Assembly (NCBI GenBank): GCA_003427395.1
Contig: BFEA01000227.1
Span: 1,423,983 to 1,454,218, forward strand
Direction: 5' to 3'
Length of the DNA: 30,236 nt
DNA from: Chara braunii
Taxonomy: Eukaryota > Streptophyta > Charophyceae > Charales > Characeae
Below, piece after piece: positions 1-9,389 of this stretch. The notes beneath the pieces are model-generated. The model was given only the letters and a program-made list of their open reading frames with translations, ran no database searches and was not told the origin of the DNA. Position 1 is the stretch's first letter. Each line of letters begins with the position of its first letter. A program made the position numbers and the translations under genes.

Positions 1-42
<42 letters not shown>

Positions 43-102
43 ACACACACACATACACACACACACACATACACACATACACACATACACACATACACAC
101 AT

Positions 103-137
<35 letters not shown>
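1..137. repeat. (CA)n microsatellite
   Basis: CA repeats with regular CATA interruptions, continuous from the left edge. Confidence 0.93.
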
Positions 138-140
<3 letters not shown>

Positions 141-264
141 TCATGCGTGTGCGTGAATCTTCCCGGCAACATTCACGTGCGAGTTAAAGAGAGGGAGAGG
201 GATGGAGGGAGCGAGAGAGAGAGAGAGGGGCGACGAGTTTGCCATGGCCCTTCGTGCATGTCCC

Positions 265-320
<56 letters not shown>

Positions 321-386
321 CCCCTAAAGTGTGGAAAACGGGAATGAATCTTCCCGCTGTCACGAGAAAATGCACTCCCTTTTTCA

Positions 387-450
<64 letters not shown>

Positions 451-838
451 CCTCCCCTCTAACGTGTGGAAAACGGGAATGTTTTTTTCCGTTGTCACGA
501 GAAAATGCACTCCCTTTTTTATCTCTCTCTCTCTCTCTCTCCCTCTCTCTCTCTCTCTCCCCCCCCCCCTCCCTCCCTCCCTCCCTCCCTCTCGCCAGCC
601 CATGCGTCTTTTTGTTTTTGCCCGTTCCTTTTTCTGTGTTTTCTTTGTTTTCATATTTCGTAAATTTTTCTTTGTTTTCATATTTCAATTTTTTTTTTCC
701 ATTTTTCGTTCACGTTATGTGTCAGTAGCGGGGCCCGGCCTTCAAGCAGCGATCGGGCCTTCCCTTGGCCGACCCCGGAAGGTGTCACAGTTAACGGGAA
801 AGGCCCGCGACCGATAGCTGGCCAAGTACTTGCGGTTT
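1..838. mobile_element. Element C: right part of the same hairpin/pyrimidine family
   Basis: The right end gatagctggccaagtac...ggttt (to 838) and the GC-rich block 728-830 match the inverted left end of 20361-21104. Inside are long (CT)n tracts (266-317, 386-447, 521-560), the GAATCTTCC motif at 155 and 347, and a repeated block of about 45 bp with GTCACGAGAAAATGCACTCC (358-385 and 494-521). The left end lies outside the window, and whether the (CA)n at 1-136 belongs to the element is unknown. Confidence 0.55.
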
Positions 839-1030
839 AACCTCCATCGCTTGTGCATTAACAACCCATTTTGCGAAGTTGCTGATCCGTAGACATAGAG
901 TACAAGCCTTCCAAATGCTATACAAACAAGTATCACTGCATACAAAATAGGTAAACAAATGTTAAACAATAATTTTATACACCACGCATAATTAAATCAC
1001 CAACACAGGATTAAACATTATGAATCTTAC

Positions 1031-1087
1031 CAGATGGAAGTATGTCAAAGCATCGTGCAGGAACATTGACTTTTGGCGACACACAGC
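1031..1087 (-). CDS. PRIMPOL: PrimPol exon, probable, after the zinc site
   Basis: A 57-bp exon between acceptor TTTTTGTTTGGGCAG and donor GTAAGA. Read in the phase left by exon 3306-3371 it gives CVSPKVNVPARCFDILPS, which resembles the family region after the zinc site (a short basic stretch then x-C-x-P-L-P). The phase fits on the upstream side and the donor leaves phase 1 again. Similarity is modest, so this is a probable rather than certain exon. The remaining C-terminus is not placed. Confidence 0.6.
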
Positions 1088-1336
1088 CTGCCCAAACAAA
1101 AACAGAAGGGTCATAATTTTTTATTTTTTTTAAAGAAGGATAAGGTTAAAAAAAAGATAAAATTAAGGCACTTTCGCTGACCTGGCGCACTGGTTGACAT
1201 GCACAGATCCAGAAAAATCGACACAAAGACCAAATCATTGAGGAAAAAAAAAAACTAGACTATCAGAGTAGCCTAAAGCCACTTGCCCGGCTGGGCCGAA
1301 AAAAAAAATAAAAATAATATATATATATATATATAT

Positions 1337-1534
1337 ATATATCGTCACAAACAGAACTGCCCGATAAACCGTAGGCAGAGAGAGAGAAGAGGACAACAAA
1401 CGAGGGGTTGTGTATCTATATCTATATATATATATATATATCCGACGAAACAGTTTGTCACAGCCCCTCGTTTGTTGTCCTCTTCTCCCTCTCTGCCTAC
1501 GGTTTACCGGGCAGTTCTATTTGACGATATATAT
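1337..1534. repeat. Foldback pair of the CGTCA repeat (family R)
   Basis: A 70-75 bp arm (1341-1412, with gaactgcccgataaaccg and ggacaacaaacgaggggttg) is followed after a TA-rich spacer by its inverted copy (1452-1530), with only a few mismatches. Both outer edges run into (TA)n. The left arm is almost identical to 30090-30160. Confidence 0.85.
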
Positions 1535-1540
1535 ATATAT

Positions 1541-1794
1541 TAGGCTACCAGTCGGGCCGCCCCGGTCACCCTAGTTTCCCAGGTGCGCAGGTCATGCAAA
1601 GACCACGGAAGGTCCCAAGAAAAAAAAAAAACCAAAAATTCCGAAACCAAAACTATGTTATGCAGAAACATAAAATGAACAACTTTTACCAAATTTAAAT
1701 TAGAAATTAAATAAAAAAAATAATTTTTAATTTTTAATTTTTAATTCGTTTTTTGTCCGGTTGGGCAAGTGTTCCGAGCCACTCTCGTAGCCTA
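1541..1794. mobile_element. TAGGCTAC-family miniature element
   Basis: It is bounded by TAGGCTACCAG and its inverse ...GTAGCCTA, 254 bp, with a GC-rich left arm (gtcgggccgcc...gcaaagacc) and an A-rich interior. The interior contains the inverted form of the family core (ggtaaa...catgttatgcataac type). Flanks atatatat and atatgtat could be an 8-bp duplication, but AT-rich context makes that uncertain. It sits in a PrimPol intron. Confidence 0.6.
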
Positions 1795-1799
1795 ATATG

Positions 1800-1873
1800 T
1801 ATATATATAAGTGTTTTGTAAGAAATTTCCATTTGACCCTGAGGCAAAAGTTGATCAGTTTATGTTTCCGCGT

Positions 1874-1923
<50 letters not shown>

Positions 1924-2001
1924 TGGACCTTCCTTAACTCTTGCATGGGCAGGCCGGCCTGCAAAACAAGGTGCCCTGGACAGTCGGGCTCATAGCCTAG
2001 A
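1800..2001 (+). mobile_element. TAGGCTAC-family fragment
   Basis: Carries the family core (tttgaccctgaggcaaaagttgatcag in two halves at 1833-1860), a 43-base T run (about 1878-1920) and a right arm ending cgggctcatagccta. The left terminus is missing or merged with the neighbouring element ending at 1794. Confidence 0.45.
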
Positions 2002-2591
2002 TAAAAAATTATTAAAAAACAACGAAAAAAAAATTGTCATTGTTGGAGCCTTGTCCAAAAAGCAAGGAAAACAAGCAATATGATTTTTGAAAACCAAATT
2101 GCATCATCACAATCAAAGCCAGATAATCATATGTTCGAACAGAAAACACGATCCACAGTGATATGCACCAAATAAGAGCAAAGAAAGGAAGACAATTCAC
2201 AATGTAGGCCCTCTTGTGCCTCCATTGTCAATACAAGCTTAGCGCCCGCAGTGCGAGTGGTGTGGGCAAAACGCTCTTAAAAGGGGGGGGGGAATGGAAA
2301 ATATCACGCATACAGCTGATATAGGCTAAAAAAGACGGACAGACTCAAAATGGACTCACACACAGCAAAAGAAAAAGAGATGGATAGAGAGAGAGAGAGA
2401 AAGAAACATTCTTACTAACCTTTCACACAGACTGAAACTGACCAGTAGAATAAAATAGACTCGAAAGGTACTAAGAACGGCATGAAGCTGACTACGAACA
2501 AAATTGCAAGGACTTAAACGCACCGACAAACTAATAATTCATTGTACTGCAGCTCCGATTGCAACATGCAGTGCAACTCATGGTATGGACC

Positions 2592-2595
<4 letters not shown>

Positions 2596-2667
<72 letters not shown>
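2596..2667. repeat. (CT)n microsatellite
   Basis: About 36 uninterrupted CT units followed by a short (CA)n. It lies in the PrimPol intron 1088-3305. Further CT/CA mosaics are at 3040-3240. Confidence 0.95.
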
Positions 2668-2671
<4 letters not shown>

Positions 2672-3039
2672 TCTTCCTCTTTTGCACACACACATACACA
2701 CCCCCGCAATACCTGCCAATATTGTTGCACCTGTAGAAGCAGTTGCTGCAATGGGTGTAAGAACACATGAAGATGCTCCAACTGCAGCAGTTGTAGCTGA
2801 AACAACTTTAGTTTCTGCCTCAGGAGAAAGTGGCGCTGCAAGAGTTGCGGGAGAACCTTGTCTGTGGAGGCCATAAAGTTGCTGAAACAGCAGGAGGTGT
2901 TGTAAAAGTCATTGTGATTCCTCCAGCAAGTGCAACACCCCGACTCTTTTTTTTCGGGTTTTTTTTTTTTTATGGGGGCACGTGAGAGAGGTGTTAGAGG
3001 GGTCATAAGAAAATACTACTTTGTTGCAACTATAACACA

Positions 3040-3246
3040 TGCTCTCTCTCTCTGTCTCTCTCTCTGTCTCTCTCTCTCTCTCTGTCACACACACACGGTC
3101 TCTCTCTCTCACACAAATACACACACACAACGCCTCTCCCTTTCTCTCTCTCACACACACACATTCTCTCTCTCTCTCTCTATCTCTATCTTTATCTCTC
3201 TGACACACACACACATACACACTCTCTCTCAAAAACACAAACACAA
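3040..3246. repeat. Mixed CT/CA microsatellite
   Basis: Interleaved (CT)n and (CA)n blocks of 10-25 bp each. It ends about 60 bp from PrimPol exon 3306-3371; on the minus strand it is a long GA/GT tract downstream of the donor. Confidence 0.9.
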
Positions 3247-3305
3247 ACTTAACCTCATCAGCAGCTAGGCAAGAGATAAAAGACATAAAATGGAGAGCAA
3301 TGTAC

Positions 3306-3371
3306 CATTGCAGGAGAAGTCGTGGCATTTTGTGTGACACGTTCGTGCATTGCAGTTCACAACACACATAA
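3306..3371 (-). CDS. PRIMPOL: PrimPol exon, second half of the zinc site
   Basis: A 66-bp exon with 21 full codons, phase 1 on both sides. It reads MCVVNCNARTCHT then KCHDFSCN, matching the family V-D-L...Y-Q-K-C-x-D-P-x-C, so the last two zinc ligands (C-x4-C) are intact. The acceptor is a tandem TTTCCAGCAG (NAGNAG): choosing the upstream AG adds one Ala codon. The donor is GTACAT, weaker than the others. Confidence 0.9.
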
Positions 3372-3547
3372 CTGCTGGAAAAATAACACACAATATTGTG
3401 AAAACACAGACAGGGAAGGAAACGAAGAAAGACATAACAAGTCAGCAAACAGTCATGTAGTTCATTCAAGTGCTATCAAATATTACCTAAAAATTAGAAA
3501 AAATAACAAATGCAGATGATATAAAACAACACTTAATTTTAACTCAC

Positions 3548-3655
3548 CATTATTTTTAGAGTGTTGTCGTTGAACATTGTTGCAGTAACGTGTGCCTTTG
3601 ATGCTGTAAACAAGATTGCGATGTCTTGAGTACATCGTCACATTCCTTATAGCAC
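3548..3655 (-). CDS. PRIMPOL: PrimPol exon, first half of the zinc site
   Basis: A 108-bp exon between acceptor AAAAATTCAACAG and donor GTGAGT, in phase 1 on both sides. It ends LVYSIKG then TRYCNNVQRQHSKNN. The Cys and His here are the first two ligands of the Herpes UL52-like zinc-binding module of PrimPol (family pattern R-x-C-x-x-x-x-R-x-H-K-S-N-N). This module is needed for primase, but less for polymerase, activity in characterised PrimPols. Confidence 0.93.
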
Positions 3656-3919
3656 CTGTTGAATTTTTGAAAAAAGAATAAAATAAATGTCAGAAAAAAG
3701 TATCTGGCATAAAATGATGTTGAAGTATTATAATACTATCGAACTACTAGAACACAATGACTTAAAAGTTGTAGAACATAACTTTTTTTATATCGAATTG
3801 TAAAAAAACCCTACAAAGAATTGAAAGTTTCGGTATACTAAAAACAATAAGAAAAGTACCTACATGATTCCAAGAAAGTTAAGCATAAGTTCGAATACAA
3901 AGCATGAGAAGAAACTCAC

Positions 3920-4106
3920 ATGTTTCACCGGGCAAAGAATGTTGGCTTGCAAGTTTGAGAATAAAAGCATCAAGAGCTGGGAATGGCGACGCTGCCATCT
4001 TATGTGGTGCACTTGTTGCAGAATATGCGTTGAAGACATCTTGAATACAATTTGTCTTCAATGTCGAATCATCAGACGCAACAATTTCATCCAAGCCGGT
4101 TTCCTC
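3920..4106 (-). CDS. PRIMPOL: PrimPol exon, C-terminal half, SPFPALDAF segment
   Basis: A 187-bp exon between acceptor TTCTTTCACCAG and donor GTGAGT. It carries 62 codons plus one base. It includes SPFPALDAFILKLASQHSLP, which corresponds to the family S-P-Y/F-P-x-x-D-x-F-x-x-x-L segment that precedes the zinc-binding region. The first 30 residues are acidic and variable (EETGLDEIVASDDS). The exon ends in phase 1, matched by the next exon. Confidence 0.88.
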
Positions 4107-4281
4107 CTGGTGAAAGAAGAGAAGACATGAATTAGTACACAAGCTCAAATCTAGACTAAGGGAAGTACACTACAGGAAGACATCACTAGCTCATTATGAA
4201 TAGCTCGAAAAGACAGCGAATTCTTAGATATTAAAATAAAACATGTAATATGTTTATCTCGGGAACTGCAAAAAAACACTC

Positions 4282-4782
4282 AAACCACCAGTACCTCGCC
4301 CAGCTTCAAAAAGCCGACGTGGCCGTTAACGTGCCGCGTCGGCCAGGGCACCCACCTTGCAACGACTGGTATCGCCCTAAAATCAGAAAAAAAAACGGAA
4401 AAAAAAAACACAAAAAACAAAAAAAAACAACCAAAATCGGAACAAAAGAAGAAACAAAAAAAACGGGCGAGGCGGGGGGGAACGGGGAAAAAAAAAAAAA
4501 AAAAAGAGAGAGAGAGAGGGCGTCAGGGAGTATCAAACGCCGATTTTGCTGCGTCAGATGCTGCCTGACACCCTCCCTCTCTCTCTCTCTCTCTCTCAAA
4601 CGCGGATGAATCTTCCACAATAACGCGGAAGATTCATCCGCGTTTGAGAGAGAGAGAGAGAGAGAGACTCAACGATCATCTCCACATGCACAAAAAATAA
4701 AAAATATGGCGGCACATCTTTCCATGTTCTTGCAGAAGATTCATTCTCATTTTGCACTTTTGGAGAGTAGTGCAGCGAGGCC

Positions 4783-4816
<34 letters not shown>

Positions 4817-4868
4817 CGCGGATGAATCTTCCGCGTCATCGCGGAAGATTCACGGAATATTCATCCGC

Positions 4869-4916
<48 letters not shown>

Positions 4917-4928
4917 ATTTGATCGTTG

Positions 4929-4989
<61 letters not shown>

Positions 4990-5041
4990 AACGTGGATGA
5001 ATCTTCCTCGTTACTCTCTCTCTCTCTCTCTCTCTCTCTCN

Positions 5042-5082
<41 letters not shown>

Positions 5083-5104
5083 AACGTGGATGAATCTTCC
5101 TCGT

Positions 5105-5170
<66 letters not shown>

Positions 5171-5212
5171 CGCGGATGAATCTTCCGCGATAACGCGGAA
5201 GATTCATCCGCG

Positions 5213-5256
<44 letters not shown>

Positions 5257-5305
5257 CGTCAGGGAGTATCTGACACCGAGTTTAGTCCACCAAACTCGGC
5301 GTCCG

Positions 5306-5341
<36 letters not shown>

Positions 5342-5609
5342 CCTCTACGAGAATGAATCTTCCTCTTTGTCGAGGAAGATTCATTCTCATAGGGGAAGAT
5401 TCATTCTTATAGGGCACGTCTGATTTCGTTTCGTTTTTTTTTTTCTTTTTTCTGAACGTTGAATGTAATGATTTTTTTTTATTTTTTTTTTTCCTGTGAT
5501 ATCCTACCGGTTGTCCAAGGCTCGCCCATAAAGTCCGACGCTCGGGAATCATCGGGCTACCGGTAGTCCGAGCTTCGGACTTGATAGCTGAGCGAGGTAC
5601 TGGTGGTTT
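4282..5609. mobile_element. Element A: TIR-bounded hairpin/pyrimidine element
   Basis: The left end AAACCACCAGTACCTCGC recurs inverted at the right end (gcgaggtactggtggttt), with about 25 bp of matching TIR. The GC-rich subterminal parts resemble those of 20361-21104 and of 720-838. The interior is a chain of (CT)n and (GA)n tracts separated by palindromes of the type CGGATGAATCTTCCGCG / CGCGGAAGATTCATCCG (4597-4652, 4814-4875, 5167-5217), plus a second hairpin at 5249-5310. There is no coding capacity. It fills most of the PrimPol intron 4107-5683. Non-autonomous DNA transposon or foldback element is my inference; no clear target-site duplication was found. Confidence 0.7.
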
Positions 5610-5683
5610 AAATAGTGTTGAAAACTAGACATGCACGAAAAACCTTTCCTAGTGCACGCATGGGTCAACGTACTGAAACTTAC

Positions 5684-5761
5684 CCCTTTGGAGAATTCAC
5701 TTGTCCCAGACATGTCATAAGCTGTGATGAACATGTTTCTCGTGTGCCCCAAATCTTCAAT
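5684..5761 (-). CDS. PRIMPOL: PrimPol exon, linker after the catalytic core (26 codons)
   Basis: A 78-bp phase-0 exon with acceptor GTGTTCTGTAG and donor GTAAGT. It reads IEDLGHTRNMFI then TAYDMSGTSEFSKG. Its position and phase between motif III and the next exon fit the variable linker of PrimPol. Recognition rests on splice sites, open frame and phase. The TIR of a 1.3-kb repeat element ends only 74 bp downstream in the following intron. Confidence 0.8.
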
Positions 5762-5884
5762 CTACAGAACACAGAAGCAACTAGTTTTCTGTTATCTACT
5801 TCACCAAAACTTAATCAAACAATTGGACCTGCCGTTGCAACCTGTAGTTATCTACAGTTATTTACAGAACACAGGAACTAGTTA

Positions 5885-6475
5885 TCTAGGCTGAGAATCA
5901 GTGGAAGGACAGGAATCAAAGAGGCGAATGCGACATCCCCCACATGTAGTGAAAATCAGATGGCTTGATCACACACGAAACAATCATTCTGAAAAAAAAA
6001 GTTTTAAAAAATTATAGAAGAACACAACAAAACTTTTCAGATGCGTTGCAACCTGTATGCACCCCCGTACTAGTACAGATTCTCACTCTTGTACTCATAC
6101 AATACTCGTACGCTACGATTAATTTTTTTAACCCGTTTTTTGTTATCCACGTATTTTAATAAGATCTGCAGGTGATGCTTAGCCACATGTTGCTTGTTTT
6201 GTGGTAGTGCATAACATCTATTTTTTCAGATTTTTTTGGAATTTGAAATTATATTAAAACTTTTTTTTTGTGTACGGTGGAGTACAAAACATATGAGGTG
6301 ACGTACAGGTTTCTGTACAGCCCCATACATATATTATCTGTACGTTTCCTATAAAGAGCCCTCGTATACGTATGTTTGGTAAGTAGTAAGCGTGACATGC
6401 ATAAGTAAGTCGACATGCATAAGTTGCGAATGGAAAGACTAGTTTACTACTATATAACTTAGTTAGGGTACCTCA
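5885..6475. other. AT-rich intron sequence, nothing identified
   Basis: Contains T homopolymers and gtac-rich words (6290-6360), no gene or clear repeat boundary. Lies in PrimPol intron 5762-8112. Confidence 0.5.
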
Positions 6476-6990
6476 GTAACTGTGGCATTCTGAGCCACAC
6501 AGGCCCCAGACAGGGCCCGGTTCCCAGTAGGCTGGGTTGGCCTAGGGATAACGGTTCAGATCAGGCTCAGGTAGGCCAGGGGAACGACGGTTCAGGCCCA
6601 AACGGTCAGAGTCCGGTACCGGTCCAGGTGAGGACCTACCGGCGGCGTTTCAGAGGTTGCCGACAGTTTAGGCGTTAAATCCAGTTTGAATCTTGACCGT
6701 TGATCCGATCAACGGTCCAGGCCGGTAGGTACCAGTAGGGAGGAGGCCGGCCCAACAGTACAAAGGTTGGGTACGAGCCTCAGTCCGTAGGTTAGCAGGT
6801 AGAGGTTAGACGCTCTTCAGATTAGAGCAGCTTTTCACGATTGGCGCAGCTCTTCGGATTAGCGCAGCTTCAGCAGTTTAGCGCAGCATTCAGCAGTGCC
6901 CAGCGGGAGACCGGAGCAGAGGGACATAGCGGGAGCGGCGAGGCATGACTGGCGCAGCATCTACATCGACAGCGCCATAGCTACCTCTAC

Positions 6991-7040
<50 letters not shown>

Positions 7041-7870
7041 TCTTTCCCTCTCTCTTTCTCTCTCTCGCTCTCTCTTTCTCCCCTCCTACTCCTCTAAGTC
7101 TAAGTCTGGGTTCCGGACTGCTATCAGTATAACTGATGGTGACGAGTTCTGTTAGTAGTTGGGATGGTAACTGGGAAACATCGGGTTGAGGACTACTTCT
7201 GGGTTTTGACTCCACCTACCTCTGAGGATGTATCTTGATAATTGAGGATCGATATCTGGGAACTGTGAGACTTTGTATTCACGGCATTCTGGGTCTGCAC
7301 TAATGACATTCGAGATACTATTTTAGATACGTGGTGCTGACGTCATCTTCCCTCTCCTCCTCCTTCGTCTCTCCCCCTCCTCCATTCGTCCGTGTATGAT
7401 TTAAACTCTGGCCCTGAGGCCAGGGCCTTCCCACACTGGATGTATATTTGAAGTGTTTGTTGCTGTCCGAGTCAGGTCAGAGTCAGTCCATGTGTATCAA
7501 GTCTTCCGCTGTATTTGTAATTCCTCTGTATTATCTGGTCAGTTCTGCGATTCTGCATCGTCTGTGTTTACGAGTATGTGACACTAACCATCTTGAATCT
7601 CCCCTGATAAGGCCTTTTCTAGCTACGGTCGAAACTAGTTGGGGAATCGCCAGACGCTCCGCTCTAGGGTTTTTCATTCTGATTTAGTGGTGAGAGTGGA
7701 GGTTCATAGCCCTGCTATGATGAGCTCTCGGTTTTATCGTTATTCTTTATGAGAGCAGTCTCCAGGATTGTTTTCACACAGTGAAAAACATGACTCTACA
7801 CGGTTGTGTATGTCGCGTGAGACAGTTTACCTGTTTCCTTTAACTCTGCTCGTTGGCGCCGCGCCTGGGC
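6476..7870 (+). mobile_element. LTR-like region, tentative
   Basis: About 1.4 kb with a composition unlike its AT-rich surroundings: tandem cagctcttc/gcgcagc motifs (6810-6900), a (CT)n tract (6994-7080) and the sequence TTGGCGCCG (7853-7861), which resembles primer-binding sites of plant Ty3/Gypsy elements. No long direct-repeat partner or polyprotein is visible. It occupies the PrimPol intron 5762-8112. The call is weak. Confidence 0.25.
6994..7085. repeat. (CT)n microsatellite with interruptions
   Basis: A pure CT run to about 7036, then interrupted CT/CTTT to 7085. Confidence 0.92.
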
Positions 7871-8112
7871 TTTGGACCCAACACCTGATGCACAAAAACA
7901 ATGGGCCTCGGAAAACATTGATAGCTTGCCGAGAGGGGACGGACCAAGCAAAGTATCTGCAACTTCATTCTTAACACTGACAACCACCTCCTGAGCAGGA
8001 CCGTAAAGCGAGACCCGCTAAATTCTTGAGAGTAGAAACAAAGGAAATGCAGAAACTAAAATTAAAAAAAAAATCTTTAAAAAAGAATATAATATTTGAT
8101 CGATAAACATAC

Positions 8113-8313
8113 TGTAAATTTTGGAGTACCAAAACGACGTGTCGGCTCCAAATATGAGAAAAGACCTTGTTTGGTACAAAACGGCAACCTCATCAGCTGC
8201 TTTTTCTTATACACGGAGAGATCAATGAACAACCGTCTGCCCTTCTTTGTTTCAACAAACAGATTTTCATACGCTCCAAACTTTTCCTTATTGAACTCAA
8301 TATGTTGACAAAT
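8113..8313 (-). CDS. PRIMPOL: PrimPol exon with catalytic motif III
   Basis: A 201-bp, 67-codon exon between acceptor TCTATGCAG and donor GTATGT. The passage NLFVETKKGRRLFIDLSVY holds the motif III Asp in FIDLSVY, equivalent to V-D-L-G-V-Y in animal PrimPol. It is followed by KKKQLMRLPFCTKQG, which matches the family T-K-N-R-N-F-R-L-x-x-S-S-K-x-G stretch. The acceptor lies inside a 98-bp tandem duplication, so an identical acceptor sits 98 bp upstream; using it would shift the frame. Confidence 0.93.
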
Positions 8314-8507
8314 CTGCATAGACATATGCGAAAAACGCCATAGTATAAGAAACATGTATAATGAACCCAAGTTCAAAACTTCTGAGGTTTGTGATTAAAA
8401 CATGAACTAATCTGCATAGACATATGCGAAAAACGCCATAGTATAAGAAACATGTATAATGAACCCAAGTTCAAAACTTCTGAGGTTTGTGATTAAAACA
8501 TGAACTA
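8311..8507. repeat. 98-bp tandem duplication over a PrimPol splice acceptor
   Basis: Positions 8311-8409 and 8409-8507 appear identical. Each copy includes the minus-strand acceptor TCTATGCAG plus the first exon bases, so the intron before exon 8113-8313 has two identical acceptors 98 bp apart. Confidence 0.92.
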
Positions 8508-8800
8508 GGCATTACTCTGTAGAATTGAAAGTCATTCTACTTGAGTTTCGGATCTTAAAGAGATTTTTCTCATGAGCAAGCCTAATTCAGGTATCGACAA
8601 CAAAAAATTCATTATTCATTTCTAAATAGAAGAATGTTAAAAAAACACATGCAATTCGGTTATATCAACGACTTGACGAACAAAAATATCAAGAAAATTT
8701 CAAACAATGATATGACATCTATTTGCAATGTTGACAATAAAGATATAGAACAAACTCTTTCTTTTATTATCAAATTAAAATGTCTGCACTATTTTCTTAC

Positions 8801-9061
8801 CTTATTAACAAACGTTAACATCTGTTGATTATTTGGAAACAACAACCCATTGACAGGTATCAACAGATGTCTGGAGAATTTATCCTCCCTCGATGAATCA
8901 GTCTCTAGTATCGATGGACTTTGGTAATGCAAATGAGGGTACTCTGATCCTATAAGGCTCGACGTTATCATCAATAACGTCTCAACCATGGCATTCCCGT
9001 CCTTCTCTTCATTCAAACTTCGTGAAAATTCAAGATCGAAATACAAGTGACATTGCGCTTT
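8801..9061 (-). CDS. PRIMPOL: PrimPol exon with catalytic motifs I and II
   Basis: A 261-bp, 87-codon, phase-0 exon between acceptor TTTTGTTTTTGCAG and donor GTAAGA. It opens KAQCHLYFDLEF, where D9 and E11 of the exon form the metal-binding DxE motif I. Further on, ILETDSSREDKFSRHLLIPV carries motif II, with the SxH (Ser and His of SRH) that contacts nucleotide phosphates. The downstream LFPNN matches the family F-K-D-N stretch. All catalytic residues expected in this part of the fold are present, suggesting an active primase-polymerase. Confidence 0.95.
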
Positions 9062-9365
9062 CTGCAAAAACAAAACCCCAAATGATCAGTACTTCAACCA
9101 AACAAGTCAATCAGGCAATAGGGACACACATATACCACCATCGACTCAAAGATCACACATACACTCAGATGGTACGAATCCAGCAACTACATGGAATAGA
9201 GCAAAAAAAAGTCATAAGAGGATATATATATATTTTTAAATCTTAAGAGTAAAAAAAATTATAAACTTTTGACAATTTGTTTTTACAAACTTGCCCCATG
9301 TATTCGGCTTCGCGGTAGTCTAGATGTTTATCACCAACGAGCATGTGCAAGGAAAATGAGGAGAG

Positions 9366-9389
9366 TTTTTTTTTTTTTTTTTTTTTTAC
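9366..9389 (-). mobile_element. Oligo-T tract, possible poly-A tail of a minus-strand retroelement
   Basis: A run of over 20 T on the plus strand follows ggaaaatgaggagag and precedes acgcccaggttgttgtag. Read on the minus strand this is a unique sequence ending in a long A tail. No flanking duplication was found, so the element's other end is unknown. Lies in the 4-kb PrimPol intron. Confidence 0.35.

Noticed and set aside
173-688. Long frames rich in SLSLSL or ERERER
   Set aside because: They are translations of (CT)n/(GA)n tracts and change with the repeat phase. The same applies near 2514-3006, 4993-5193, 6896-7215, 20485-20916 and 22493-22810.
4590-5310. Regularly spaced palindromes suggesting a CRISPR array
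   Set aside because: Spacers are microsatellite, unit lengths vary, and the genome is clearly eukaryotic.
7796-7987. Minus-strand frame of 63 codons as a PrimPol exon
   Set aside because: No acceptor/donor pair in phase and no similarity; exon 8113-8313 joins 5684-5761 directly.
9150-9205. Short open segment after CATGTAG (LLDSYHLSV)
   Set aside because: Same reason: PrimPol motif continuity excludes it, and there is no similarity to the family.
9243-9360. Possible extra PrimPol exon (YREAEYMG region)
   Set aside because: The exons 13109-13160 and 8801-9061 join directly in phase with a conserved motif across the junction (LIDP|KAQC), leaving no room for another exon. Splice sites here are poor.
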